A DNA stretch of 64,000 bases from the NCBI RefSeq assembly GCF_002915595.1, contig NZ_PQGG01000021.1, positions 18,070 to 82,069 of the forward strand, in the 5' to 3' direction. Each line of letters opens with the position of its first letter. Within the stretch, counting starts at the first letter, position 1. Positions 1 through 8,234 of this stretch are shown here, one piece after another. The notes beneath the pieces are model-generated. The model saw only the letters and a program-made list of their open reading frames with translations, ran no database searches and had not been told where the DNA came from. The DNA is from Zhongshania marina (lineage in GTDB: Bacteria; Pseudomonadota; Gammaproteobacteria; Pseudomonadales; Spongiibacteraceae). The translations under genes and the position numbers were made by a program.

Positions 1-438
1 GGTCATTTCAGCAGCGATACTCGAATCAGAAAAACGAGCAACTTCTCGCTCTTCCGCTAGTCGCTCATCTTTCGCCACCGGCCTTTCCTGAGAATATGAT
101 TCGCGCTTTGAAGCACCATCTGTAGAGAGCTGCAGCGCGGCCTCGTGAAGCGGCTTATCCATAACGGCATAATTCAAAATAATGCTCACGCCTAATAACA
201 GTACAGCCGCGTAGCCAAACAGTTGCATGCGTCGAGAACGCGCAACGGGGGCATCATACAAACCTTGATCAGCTAAACGCTTATGCAAGCGCTGCAGTGC
301 AACTTGGTCGGTTTGCACTACGGGTTCAGCAGCGCGCAGGCCAGAGCGAACTGCCTTCATTACAGCCCGCTCCTTTTCGGTTTTGCATGCGCTTGGATCT
401 ACCAAGCGCTCGAGCCAATCTTCGATAGGTTCTGTCAT
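1..438 (-). CDS. Partial single-pass membrane protein downstream of vWA gene
   Basis: This reading frame starts at ATG 436-438, overlapping the stop of the vWA gene by one base (TAATG), and runs off the left edge of the window after 146 codons. The first ~80 residues are soluble and charged (starts MTEPIEDWLERLVDPS). A hydrophobic stretch around residues 83-104 (MQLFGYAAVLLLGVSIILNY) is a likely single membrane span, followed by a charged Glu/Arg/Lys-rich region. The topology of cytoplasmic N-terminus, one span, outer tail resembles anti-sigma-factor-like proteins that often accompany vWA genes, but no zinc-finger HxxxCxxC motif is visible, so that role is only a guess. It is probably co-translated with the upstream vWA gene. 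Confidence 0.7.
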   Translation of the reverse strand, partial: MTEPIEDWLERLVDPSACKTEKERAVMKAVRSGLRAAEPVVQTDQVALQRLHKRLADQGLYDAPVARSRRMQLFGYAAVLLLGVSIILNYAVMDKPLHEAALQLSTDGASKRESYSQERPVAKDERLAEEREVARFSDSSIAAEMT

Positions 439-2195
439 TAATCTTGCGCTACTAAGCGTGGGGTTAGTCGTTCAACTAGATTAACAAATTCAGTGCGTTT
501 AGCATCATTTAACTTGGCATTTACCCCTTTCGCGCGGCTTAACACCCCGTGAAGACTAGCAGACCCCGCGTGCTCTGATTTCGACAATAGCAAACTCAAC
601 TCCGCCACCGCAGATGCCCATTGCAGATCTGGCGTGGCAGCGGCGATCGATTTTGCTTTGGTAGTCATGGCGTGGGCAAACTCAACTCCCTTGTCACCGT
701 CAGGCTGCTTATAGCGCACTTTTACATAAGCCAGCTCCATCGCCTCACTACCTGCCGTGCGAGTGGTCTGATAGCGCCGTTCGATATCTGGTGTGGCGCC
801 GATGCCACTAGGAATAATTTCATAGAGTGCGACAACCGAATGCCCCACGCCAATTTCACCGGAATCCTTTTTATCATCGCGAAAGTCTTCGGCATTCATT
901 ACTCGTGACTCGTATCCAAGCAGGCGATACTGAGCAACGGCGGCGGGGTTAAATTCAACCTGAATCTTCACATCCTTGGCAGCGATATGCAGAGTACGAG
1001 TAAGTTCAGAGCCAAAAAGGCGCTGCGCTTCCGAGTCGGAGTCTAGGTAATGCGCTACGCCGTTTCCCGCCTCGGCGAGAACCTGCATCTTGGCATCTTG
1101 GTAGTTCCCAGTACCCATACCAATTATCGACAGAAAAACACCGCTTTCACGCTGTTTTTCAATCATCGATTTCAACTCGCCGTCACCGCTCACACCAACA
1201 TTAAAATCGCCGTCAGTCGCCAATATCACCAGATTAGTGGCGTTCTCGTCATACTGTTTACGCGCAACATCGTAGGCAAGCTGAATACCAGCGCCGCCTG
1301 CAGTGGAGCCACCTGCGGTAAGATTAGCTAAGGCCTGATGAATACGATGGCTTTCAGTAACCGGCGTCGGTGCTAGCACCAAACCCGCACTCCCCGCATA
1401 GGTCACGATGGCAACTTGATCTTGAGGTTTTAAATTAGACAACAGGGTTTGAAAACTACGAATCAGCAGCGGTAGCTTATCTGCACTGTTCATAGAACCC
1501 GAGGTGTCTAGCAAAAAGGTAATACGAGCGCCCTTATCACTCATAGCGCTTTGATCTGTTGCTTTAACACCGATCATCGCCAATCGATGATTGGGGTTCC
1601 AGGGCGCTACGGCATAGTCAGACATAACGGCCAGTGGATGCCCATCACTAGGCGCGGGAAAGTTATAGTCAAAATAATTCACCATCTCTTCTAAACGCAC
1701 GCTTGATGGAATTGGCACCGAGCCTTGATTAATTTGCCGACGAACATTGCTGTAACTCGCCGAATCCACCTCTAAGCCAAAGGTAGATAAAGGCGAAAGC
1801 GCTACCGATAAAAAGCGATTCTCGTTCTTAGCGGCATAATTCTCGCGATCCAGCGGTATTACCTCCCCCATTGGGTTTCGGGTCATTAGCATTGGTGACG
1901 CCATATCTGCGGCGAGTTTTGAGTACTCATGAGCGCGACGCGGTTCAAGCTCCGCCTTTGAGCTAATACTGCCAGCGTGGTGTGCGGGCGACGGCTTCAC
2001 CGCAATAAATTGCTGAGCAGCTTGTTCTTGGTAAACCACCGTCGGATGCTGTGAATCGTCAATCTCATTAATGCTATGAGTCTGCGGTGAGGTGGTCTTA
2101 GCGGAATCTGAAAAAGCCGGATCATCTGCTGCCTGAAACGCAAAGAAAGCGCCGGCAACGAGTAAAAACAAACACAATATAATGATGTAGCGCAT
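438..2195 (-). CDS. vWA-domain protein, YfbK-like
   Basis: The 585-residue product has an N-terminal hydrophobic signal/anchor (residues 1-20), a low-complexity linker, then the family-typical block VDSASYSNVRRQINQG...PSSVRLEEMVNYFDY (about 143-177). A von Willebrand A domain follows, with the metal-ion-dependent adhesion motif DTSGSM at about 230-235 and a second Asp in ATDGDFNVG near residue 328. The C-terminal ~180 residues match the YfbK-type tail. The layout is that of the periplasmic YfbK family; the molecular role is not established. It is the first visible gene of a minus-strand unit with the membrane protein at 1-438. A perfect inverted repeat at 2212-2236 lies just upstream of the start and may control it. 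Confidence 0.85.
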   Translation of the reverse strand: MRYIIILCLFLLVAGAFFAFQAADDPAFSDSAKTTSPQTHSINEIDDSQHPTVVYQEQAAQQFIAVKPSPAHHAGSISSKAELEPRRAHEYSKLAADMASPMLMTRNPMGEVIPLDRENYAAKNENRFLSVALSPLSTFGLEVDSASYSNVRRQINQGSVPIPSSVRLEEMVNYFDYNFPAPSDGHPLAVMSDYAVAPWNPNHRLAMIGVKATDQSAMSDKGARITFLLDTSGSMNSADKLPLLIRSFQTLLSNLKPQDQVAIVTYAGSAGLVLAPTPVTESHRIHQALANLTAGGSTAGGAGIQLAYDVARKQYDENATNLVILATDGDFNVGVSGDGELKSMIEKQRESGVFLSIIGMGTGNYQDAKMQVLAEAGNGVAHYLDSDSEAQRLFGSELTRTLHIAAKDVKIQVEFNPAAVAQYRLLGYESRVMNAEDFRDDKKDSGEIGVGHSVVALYEIIPSGIGATPDIERRYQTTRTAGSEAMELAYVKVRYKQPDGDKGVEFAHAMTTKAKSIAAATPDLQWASAVAELSLLLSKSEHAGSASLHGVLSRAKGVNAKLNDAKRTEFVNLVERLTPRLVAQD

Positions 2196-2211
2196 GGTCG
2201 TTCTCCCTTAA

Positions 2212-2236
2212 TTTATACAACTGTCATATGTATAAA
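2212..2236. promoter_or_regulatory. Inverted repeat upstream of the vWA gene
   Basis: TTTATACA (2212-2219) and TGTATAAA (2229-2236) are perfect complements separated by 9 bases. The repeat begins 17 bases before the vWA start codon and lies in the divergent gap to the acyltransferase gene. It could be an operator or part of the minus-strand promoter; no regulator is identified. Confidence 0.45.
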
Positions 2237-2392
2237 CGCAGGGAAGAAGCGAATGTCAGGCTGCGGTATAAAATATTTTTTTATTCGGTCTTTAAAGCTG
2301 ATTGCTTTCAGGCTTGGCTGCTAGCACCAAAAATACTCTTCGCTCCCCTGCTCTGCTAAAATGCCTAGTCACGCCGCGAGCAGGATTACCAC

Positions 2393-3268
2393 ATGGCTTT
2401 TACCGACAAAAACGCTGAACCCTATAGCGGACAAGACTTAGTTCGCTATATAGACAAGGCAGTGCAGGTCACAGCACCGAAGTCCAAGATACGAAAATTA
2501 AGCTACAAATTAATCAAGCAAGTATTTCAGCCCCAGCTACTTGATACCCACAACATTCCCAAGCAACCCTGCTTATTCGTCGCGAACCATGCGCTGTATG
2601 CGGTCGACGGGCCGATTATTGGCCTGCCTATGCTAGAGGAACAGGGTCGTTTTATCCGCGCACTCAGCGACAAATTTCTGTGGCATCCATTTAATGAAGA
2701 GCTTTTATTAAATCAGGGAGTGGTTATCGGCCACCCAGAGGTTTGCTCTGCGTTGATGGAAGTTGGCAGCGATCTTATCGTCTTTCCCGGAGGCGCCCAC
2801 GAAGCCACAAAATCGGCGGACAAAAAGTATCAACTACTCTGGAAAGAGCGTCACGGCTTTATCAAGCTTGCAGCTAAACACGGTTATACGATTGTGCCCA
2901 CCGCGATTGTCGGCCCAGAGGAATTTTATGATCATCTAATTGAAGGAGAGGATTTGCCCAATACATTGCTAGGTCGTGCACTGAGTTTACTCGGCCTGAT
3001 CAATGAAAATACCCGCAGCGATTTAATGGGGCCAATTCCGCTTGGGGTATTCGGCACACTCATCCCCAAACCCCAAAAATGTTATATCCAGTTTTCGGAG
3101 CCATTAGATCTGAGCAAATACAAAGGCAAACGCTTGGCAGAAAAAACAATGCGCAGTTTGCGCCAACAGGTTGCTGACGACATTAATACAATGATTGCGG
3201 CATTGCTAAAAACCCAAGCCAAAGATCGAAGCAGAATTGGCCGTATTAGGCGACTACTCACTAGGTAA
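2393..3268 (+). CDS. Lysophospholipid acyltransferase family protein (TMEM68/DAGAT-like)
   Basis: The 291-residue protein has the acyltransferase signature ANHALYAVDGP near residue 63, an NH...D block with five residues between His and Asp, and FPGGAHEATKS near residue 132. The latter is the FPGG variant seen in the TMEM68/diacylglycerol-acyltransferase-like branch rather than the FPEG of PlsC. It probably transfers an acyl chain to a glycerolipid or related acceptor at the inner membrane; the substrate cannot be read from sequence. The C-terminus is basic (RSRIGRIRRLLTR), consistent with membrane-surface association. It is monocistronic, divergent from the vWA gene and convergent with korB, whose stop lies 22 bases away. 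Confidence 0.8.
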   Translation: MAFTDKNAEPYSGQDLVRYIDKAVQVTAPKSKIRKLSYKLIKQVFQPQLLDTHNIPKQPCLFVANHALYAVDGPIIGLPMLEEQGRFIRALSDKFLWHPFNEELLLNQGVVIGHPEVCSALMEVGSDLIVFPGGAHEATKSADKKYQLLWKERHGFIKLAAKHGYTIVPTAIVGPEEFYDHLIEGEDLPNTLLGRALSLLGLINENTRSDLMGPIPLGVFGTLIPKPQKCYIQFSEPLDLSKYKGKRLAEKTMRSLRQQVADDINTMIAALLKTQAKDRSRIGRIRRLLTR

Positions 3269-3290
3269 TTAGTCGCCCAACAGGCGGAAT

Positions 3291-4343
3291 TTAACGCAAA
3301 CTTTCGTTTAGCTTATCGAGCACCTTTTGACCTGGGCATAGTTCTGCCTCGCCTAGGTCACGTAATGGGGTTTTGCTAGTGCCCAAGATTTCGTGCAGAT
3401 CCTGGGATTTTTCATCCATAAACAAAAGACCCGTCAGTATCTGATCTTTGGCCTTATAGTCTTTTATCAAACGCAGCGCGGAACGACGGCTGTTTAGGTC
3501 TAGCTCTGGATCAGCTTTATGAAGATGCACCACTGAACCATCGTGCAAGGTCACCTCTTTAGACTGCCCCTGCTCGTACTCGGTGGATATTTCCTGCTTA
3601 AACGGCACGTAATCAACCGTACCCGTTGCCGCGAGATGATCGCGCACGTGCTCATAACCCTTGGTCGATTTAGGATTGTTATTAAAGGTAACGCAGGGCG
3701 AAATAACGTCGATAAACGCAAAGCCTCGGTGACTAATTGCCGCCTTAATTAAGGGCACCAACTGCTGGCGATCACCGGAGAAACTGCGCGCCACAAAGGT
3801 TGCCCCCAATTGCAAGGCCACACTCGCAAGATCGATGGGTTCAAAATGATTCGGCTCACCTTTTTTACTAGCAGAACCAATGTCGGCCGTGGCTGAATCT
3901 TGGCCTTTGGTTAAGCCATAGCAGCCATTATTCTCTACCACATACATCATATTTAAGTTGCGACGAACCGCGTGGGTGAACTGCCCCATTCCGATGGATG
4001 CGGTGTCGCCGTCACCGGATACGCCCACGTAAATCAAGTCGCGGTTGGCGAGATTAGCTCCCGTTGCCACCGATGGCATACGTCCGTGCACCGAGTTAAA
4101 ACCGTGGGAATTCCCTAAAAAATAAGTTGGGGTTTTAGAGGAACACCCAATACCAGACAGCTTGGCCACCTTATGTGGCGCAATAGATAGTTCAAAGCAG
4201 GCTTGCACAATTGCAGCACTAATGGAGTCATGACCACAGCCGGCACATAGGGTGGAAATAGCTCCCTCATAATCTTTACGAGTGAAGCCAAGCTCATTGC
4301 GCGGCAATTCCGGATGACGAAATGCGGGGCGAATATACGTCAT
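3291..4343 (-). CDS. korB: 2-oxoacid:ferredoxin oxidoreductase, beta subunit
   Basis: This is the 350-residue thiamine-diphosphate subunit of a 2-oxoacid:ferredoxin oxidoreductase, which oxidatively decarboxylates a 2-oxoacid (probably 2-oxoglutarate) to the acyl-CoA while reducing ferredoxin. CAGCGH at 33-38 is the conserved beta-subunit cysteine block. GDGD at 110-113 through NNG at 138-140 is the ThDP/Mg binding motif, followed by YGLTKGQDS. Its start codon overlaps the end of korA, so the two are translationally coupled. The size and two-subunit form resemble the oxygen-tolerant KorAB of mycobacteria; 2-oxoglutarate specificity is inferred, and pyruvate is the main alternative. Confidence 0.88.
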   Translation of the reverse strand: MTYIRPAFRHPELPRNELGFTRKDYEGAISTLCAGCGHDSISAAIVQACFELSIAPHKVAKLSGIGCSSKTPTYFLGNSHGFNSVHGRMPSVATGANLANRDLIYVGVSGDGDTASIGMGQFTHAVRRNLNMMYVVENNGCYGLTKGQDSATADIGSASKKGEPNHFEPIDLASVALQLGATFVARSFSGDRQQLVPLIKAAISHRGFAFIDVISPCVTFNNNPKSTKGYEHVRDHLAATGTVDYVPFKQEISTEYEQGQSKEVTLHDGSVVHLHKADPELDLNSRRSALRLIKDYKAKDQILTGLLFMDEKSQDLHEILGTSKTPLRDLGEAELCPGQKVLDKLNESLR

Positions 4344-6211
4344 TAAACAGACTCCTTAGCCATTTTTTTCTTATGTAGCGGCCGAACATTGTCACCGCGC
4401 AATACCGCTATGATTTCGTCACGGATCTTGCGCGCGGTAATGGGGGTGCCGTTGTAATTTAAAATCGAAATGAGATCTCGTGGTGATACCAAGCACTCAT
4501 TCACCAGCAATGTTCGCATTTGTGCATCGCGATTTTGATCAACCACAAACACCGTATCATGCTGCTCAATAAAGGCATCGACAGACTTATGGAACGGAAA
4601 GCCCTTTATACGCAGTGTATCTACTGCGATACCCTCTGCAGCTAATGCGTCTATTGCCTCTAAGGTTGCATCACGGCTAGTACCAAAATGAATAACGCCA
4701 ACTTTTGAGCCACCTTTATTCGCTTCAATTAACTCAGGCATGGGCACTAGATTTTTTGCGGTATCCCACTTTTTAAGCAGTCGCTGCATATTCTTTTCAT
4801 AAGCATCGCCATCTTCGGTATACACCGCATATTCATCCCGTGAGGTGCCGCGGGTGAAAAATGCGCCCTTTGTTGGGTGGGTGCCGGGGTAGGTTCGATA
4901 GGGAATACCGTCGCCATCTACATCTAAATAGCGGCCAAAACGCTCGATCATCGCCTCTAGCTGCTCTTCGTTAAAGACCTTGCCGCGCTTATATTCGCGC
5001 TTATCATCCCAGACCAGCGGCGGCGACATGGTGTCGTTCATACCGAGATCAAGATCCGTCAACATAATAACGGGAGTTTGCAGCGTTTCTGCCAAATCAA
5101 ACGCGTCGGCGCTCATCTCGAAACATTCCCGAGGTGTCGCGGGAAATAGCAGCACGTGTTTTGTGTCGCCGTGGGAGGCGTAGGCACAGGCCAGCACATC
5201 GGATTGCTGGGTACGGGTTGGCATACCAGTTGACGGGCCTGCTCGCTGAACATCGATAAGCACCGTTGGAATTTCGGCAAAATACGCCAAGCCGAGAAAC
5301 TCACTCATTAAGGAAATGCCTGGACCACTGGTTGCAGTAAAGGCCCGCGCACCGTTCCAGCTTGCGCCTATCACCATTCCGATCGCGGCCAGTTCATCCT
5401 CTGCCTGAACAATGGCGTAATTTTTATTTCCGCTGCCGGGGTCAATACGCAGGCGCTTACAGTATTTGTCAAAACCATCTACCACCGAGGTCGACGGGGT
5501 AATCGGGTACCACGCTGCGACCGTCGCACCGCCGTATATGGCGCCAAGAGATGCCGCCGTATTGCCATCAATCAGAATCTGATCACCCACCTCATCGCGG
5601 CGTTCAACACGAATTCCCAGCGGGCATTGATAATGTTCGGCAGCGTAGTGATAACCAATTTCCAGCGCCCGAACATTGGGCGTGATCAATTTCTCTTTGC
5701 CGCGAAACTGATCCGACACCAAGCCGGTCAGTACGTCAAATTCAATATCTAATAGTGCAGATAAAGCGCCAACGTAAATGATATTGCGAAACAATTGTTG
5801 CTGACGGGCATCACTGTATTCACGCTGACATAAATCTTTTAAGGGCACACCGATAAAATGAATATCACTGCGCATTAAACGCAGATCTAGGGGCTTACTA
5901 GAGTCATAGAAAAAATACCCGCCCGCCTCTACTTCTTGTATGTCTTTCGCCATACTTTGCGGATTCATGCACACCATCATATCTACGCCGCCACGGCGAC
6001 CTAGATAGCCGTTTTCATTTACCCTCACCTCATACCAGGTTGGCAGACCTTGAATATTTGACGGAAAAATATTCTTTGGGCTGATCGGCAAGCCCATTCT
6101 AAACAAGGACTTTGCAAACATATTATTTGCACTTGCGGAGCCGGTGCCGTTCACATTCGCAAACTTAATCACAAAATCATTAACTGCTTCGATGCGTTTC
6201 ATATCAGCCAC
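4343..6211 (-). CDS. korA: 2-oxoacid:ferredoxin oxidoreductase, fused gamma-alpha subunit
   Basis: The 622-residue product joins a gamma domain (about residues 10-195, beginning VIKFANVNGTGSASANNMF) to an alpha domain starting near GNTAASLGAIYGGATVAAWYPITPSTS (about 217). The YPITPS element is the alpha-subunit signature and contacts ThDP and the 2-oxoacid. The fusion and length are the mycobacterial-type KorA layout. The gene overlaps the upstream oxidoreductase gene by 8 bases and korB by one, so all three should be made in fixed ratio. No integral Fe-S cysteine cluster is seen in this subunit, so electrons probably leave through the beta subunit to ferredoxin or to the neighbouring Fe-S/FAD protein. 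Confidence 0.88.
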   Translation of the reverse strand: MADMKRIEAVNDFVIKFANVNGTGSASANNMFAKSLFRMGLPISPKNIFPSNIQGLPTWYEVRVNENGYLGRRGGVDMMVCMNPQSMAKDIQEVEAGGYFFYDSSKPLDLRLMRSDIHFIGVPLKDLCQREYSDARQQQLFRNIIYVGALSALLDIEFDVLTGLVSDQFRGKEKLITPNVRALEIGYHYAAEHYQCPLGIRVERRDEVGDQILIDGNTAASLGAIYGGATVAAWYPITPSTSVVDGFDKYCKRLRIDPGSGNKNYAIVQAEDELAAIGMVIGASWNGARAFTATSGPGISLMSEFLGLAYFAEIPTVLIDVQRAGPSTGMPTRTQQSDVLACAYASHGDTKHVLLFPATPRECFEMSADAFDLAETLQTPVIMLTDLDLGMNDTMSPPLVWDDKREYKRGKVFNEEQLEAMIERFGRYLDVDGDGIPYRTYPGTHPTKGAFFTRGTSRDEYAVYTEDGDAYEKNMQRLLKKWDTAKNLVPMPELIEANKGGSKVGVIHFGTSRDATLEAIDALAAEGIAVDTLRIKGFPFHKSVDAFIEQHDTVFVVDQNRDAQMRTLLVNECLVSPRDLISILNYNGTPITARKIRDEIIAVLRGDNVRPLHKKKMAKESV

Positions 6212-7985
6212 ACTGCCCCGCTTTTGTCACCGAATAATATAATTTCTGCATATCCCAGGCCGCTGTTGGGCAGCGCTCAGCACACAAACCACAATGCAGA
6301 CAGACGTTCTCGTCTTTAATCATGGCCCGACCTGTGCGCAAATTTTCCGACACGTAAATGTCTTGTTCGGTATTATTCGCGGGCATTTTCAAGGTCTGAC
6401 GAAGCTCGGCTTCTTCAGAGTTATTGACAATAATGCTAAGACAATCGGTGGGACAAATATCGACGCAGGCGTCACATTCAATACACAGCTTTTCGGTAAA
6501 AACAGTTTGTGCATCGCAATTTAAACAGCGCTGCGCTTCTTGGAAGGCGGTCATGGCGTCATAGCCTAGCTCAACTTCTAGCTTGCGATTACTTAGAGTG
6601 AACTCCAGCTCTGCCTGCGGAACTTGGTAGCGCTGATCGTTTTCAACTTGGCTATCGTAGCTCCACTCGTGAATTCCCATTTTTTGGCTAACTAACGTCA
6701 CCCCTGGAGGTGGCCGTTTCGTCACCAACTCGCCTTGGCAATGTAAATCTATCGAAATGGCAGCTTGATGGCCGTGGGCAACTGCGGTGATGACATTCTG
6801 TGGGCCAAAAGCCGCATCGCCACCAAAAAATACCGACGGATTTGTAGACTGAAAGGTAATTTCGTCAACCACCGGCATATCCCATTTACCGAACTCAAGA
6901 CCCACATCCCGCTCAATCCAGGGGAAGGAGTTCTCTTGGCCAATCGCAACCAGCACATCGTCACAGGGCACTATCACCGGATCTTCGCCAGTGGATACCA
7001 AGCTGCGTTTACCGTTGCTATCGTAAACCGCTTTCACTCGGTCAAACCGCATGGCCACTAAGCGGCCATCTTCAACAATAAACTCCTGCGGCACATGGTT
7101 ATCCAAAATGGGAATGCCTTCATGGGCAGCGTCTTCTTTTTCCCAAGGCGATGCCTTCATCTCTTCAAAGGGGCTGCGCACAATCACTTTGACTTCGTCG
7201 CCACCTAAGCGCCTAGCGGTGCGACAGCAATCCATCGCGGTATTACCACCGCCGAGCACAATCACCTTTTTGCCTATGTTTTCTACATGCTCAAAAGCCA
7301 CACTAGACAACCAGTCGATACCGATATGCACATTGGCATCAGCAGCCTGACGCCCGGGCAAATCTAAATCTCTGCCACGCGGTGCGCCACTACCGACAAA
7401 CACCGCGTCGTAGTTCTTATCCAACACGGCTTTTAAGCTGTCGACGTAATGGTTGAAATGGGTGAGCACCCCCATATCTAGAATACGGTCAACCTCGTCA
7501 TTCAAAACTTCTTCAGGCAAGCGAAACGCCGGAATCTGGCTGCGCATAAAACCGCCACCCGCGCGCTGATCGTCGTATAAATCGACACTGTAGCCCAAGG
7601 GCATCAAGTCTCTTGCCACCGTTAAAGAAGCTGGGCCACCCCCGATCAGAGCGATCCGTTTGCCGTTTTTCTTTTTAGGAATAATCGGCATCCGATCACT
7701 AATATCGCCTTTATTATCTGCGGCAACCCGCTTTAAGCGGCAAATGGCAACTGGCTCTTCTTCTATTCGCCCCCGCCGACACGCTGGCTCGCAGGGCCGA
7801 TCACAGGTACGCCCCAGCACACCGGGAAATACATTAGATTCCCAGTTGATCATATAGGCGTCGGTATAACGCTGGGCGGCAATTAAACGGATATATTCTG
7901 GAACCGGCGTATGTGCCGGACAGGCATACTGGCAGTCGACCACCTTGTGAAAATACTCGGGGTCTCGGGTGTTAGTGGCTTTCAA
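6204..7985 (-). CDS. FAD/NAD(P)-binding Fe-S oxidoreductase (GltD-like plus 2x4Fe-4S ferredoxin domain)
   Basis: The 593-residue protein has an N-terminal Fe-S domain of the glutamate-synthase small-subunit type (C18, C22, C61, C65, C69). A first dinucleotide fold (GGGPAS at 115-120) and a second (VLGGGNTAMDCCRTARRLGG near 254) follow, and a C-terminal two-cluster ferredoxin domain carries CIECDACVDICPTDC and CLHCGLCAERCP. It is the first gene of the korA-korB unit (8 bp overlap with korA). The likely job is to move electrons between the ferredoxin-type oxidoreductase and NAD(P)H. It lacks the large GltB partner here, so a true glutamate synthase is unlikely. Confidence 0.82.
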   Translation of the reverse strand: MKATNTRDPEYFHKVVDCQYACPAHTPVPEYIRLIAAQRYTDAYMINWESNVFPGVLGRTCDRPCEPACRRGRIEEEPVAICRLKRVAADNKGDISDRMPIIPKKKNGKRIALIGGGPASLTVARDLMPLGYSVDLYDDQRAGGGFMRSQIPAFRLPEEVLNDEVDRILDMGVLTHFNHYVDSLKAVLDKNYDAVFVGSGAPRGRDLDLPGRQAADANVHIGIDWLSSVAFEHVENIGKKVIVLGGGNTAMDCCRTARRLGGDEVKVIVRSPFEEMKASPWEKEDAAHEGIPILDNHVPQEFIVEDGRLVAMRFDRVKAVYDSNGKRSLVSTGEDPVIVPCDDVLVAIGQENSFPWIERDVGLEFGKWDMPVVDEITFQSTNPSVFFGGDAAFGPQNVITAVAHGHQAAISIDLHCQGELVTKRPPPGVTLVSQKMGIHEWSYDSQVENDQRYQVPQAELEFTLSNRKLEVELGYDAMTAFQEAQRCLNCDAQTVFTEKLCIECDACVDICPTDCLSIIVNNSEEAELRQTLKMPANNTEQDIYVSENLRTGRAMIKDENVCLHCGLCAERCPTAAWDMQKLYYSVTKAGQCG

Positions 7986-8026
7986 TGCGCCCCCTCAAAT
8001 TATTATTAACAGCGAGTTGGGTAGCA

Positions 8027-8056
8027 GGTGTCGGTGGCCAAGCTGGGGCCGACACC
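8027..8056. promoter_or_regulatory. Inverted repeat in the kor/acnA divergent gap
   Basis: GGTGTCGG (8027-8034) and CCGACACC (8049-8056) are perfect complements with a 14-base spacer. The repeat lies 42 bases upstream of the kor operon start and about 180 bases upstream of acnA. It could be a 5' hairpin of the kor transcript or a shared operator. No T-run follows on either strand, so it is not an obvious terminator. Confidence 0.35.
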
Positions 8057-8234
8057 CCGTATAACGAACCGATTACAACACAGCAGAAACATAAATTCAT
8101 CAGAAAAATGGCACCATACTTACTATTTCATCAATATCTGCCGGCGCACTTTATTTATGAGGGATAGTCCTGCAATTTAAGTGGTCTGTGCTAGGGTAGA
8201 CAGTAAATAGCTATCTTGGCCAAAGGAGTTTGCA

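Noticed and set aside
7985..8167. 60-residue plus-strand frame with a leader-like start in the kor/acnA gap
   Set aside because: It has no ribosome-binding site, its start overlaps the start of the oxidoreductase gene, and the region contains the hairpin and promoters. The hydrophobic start is probably chance.
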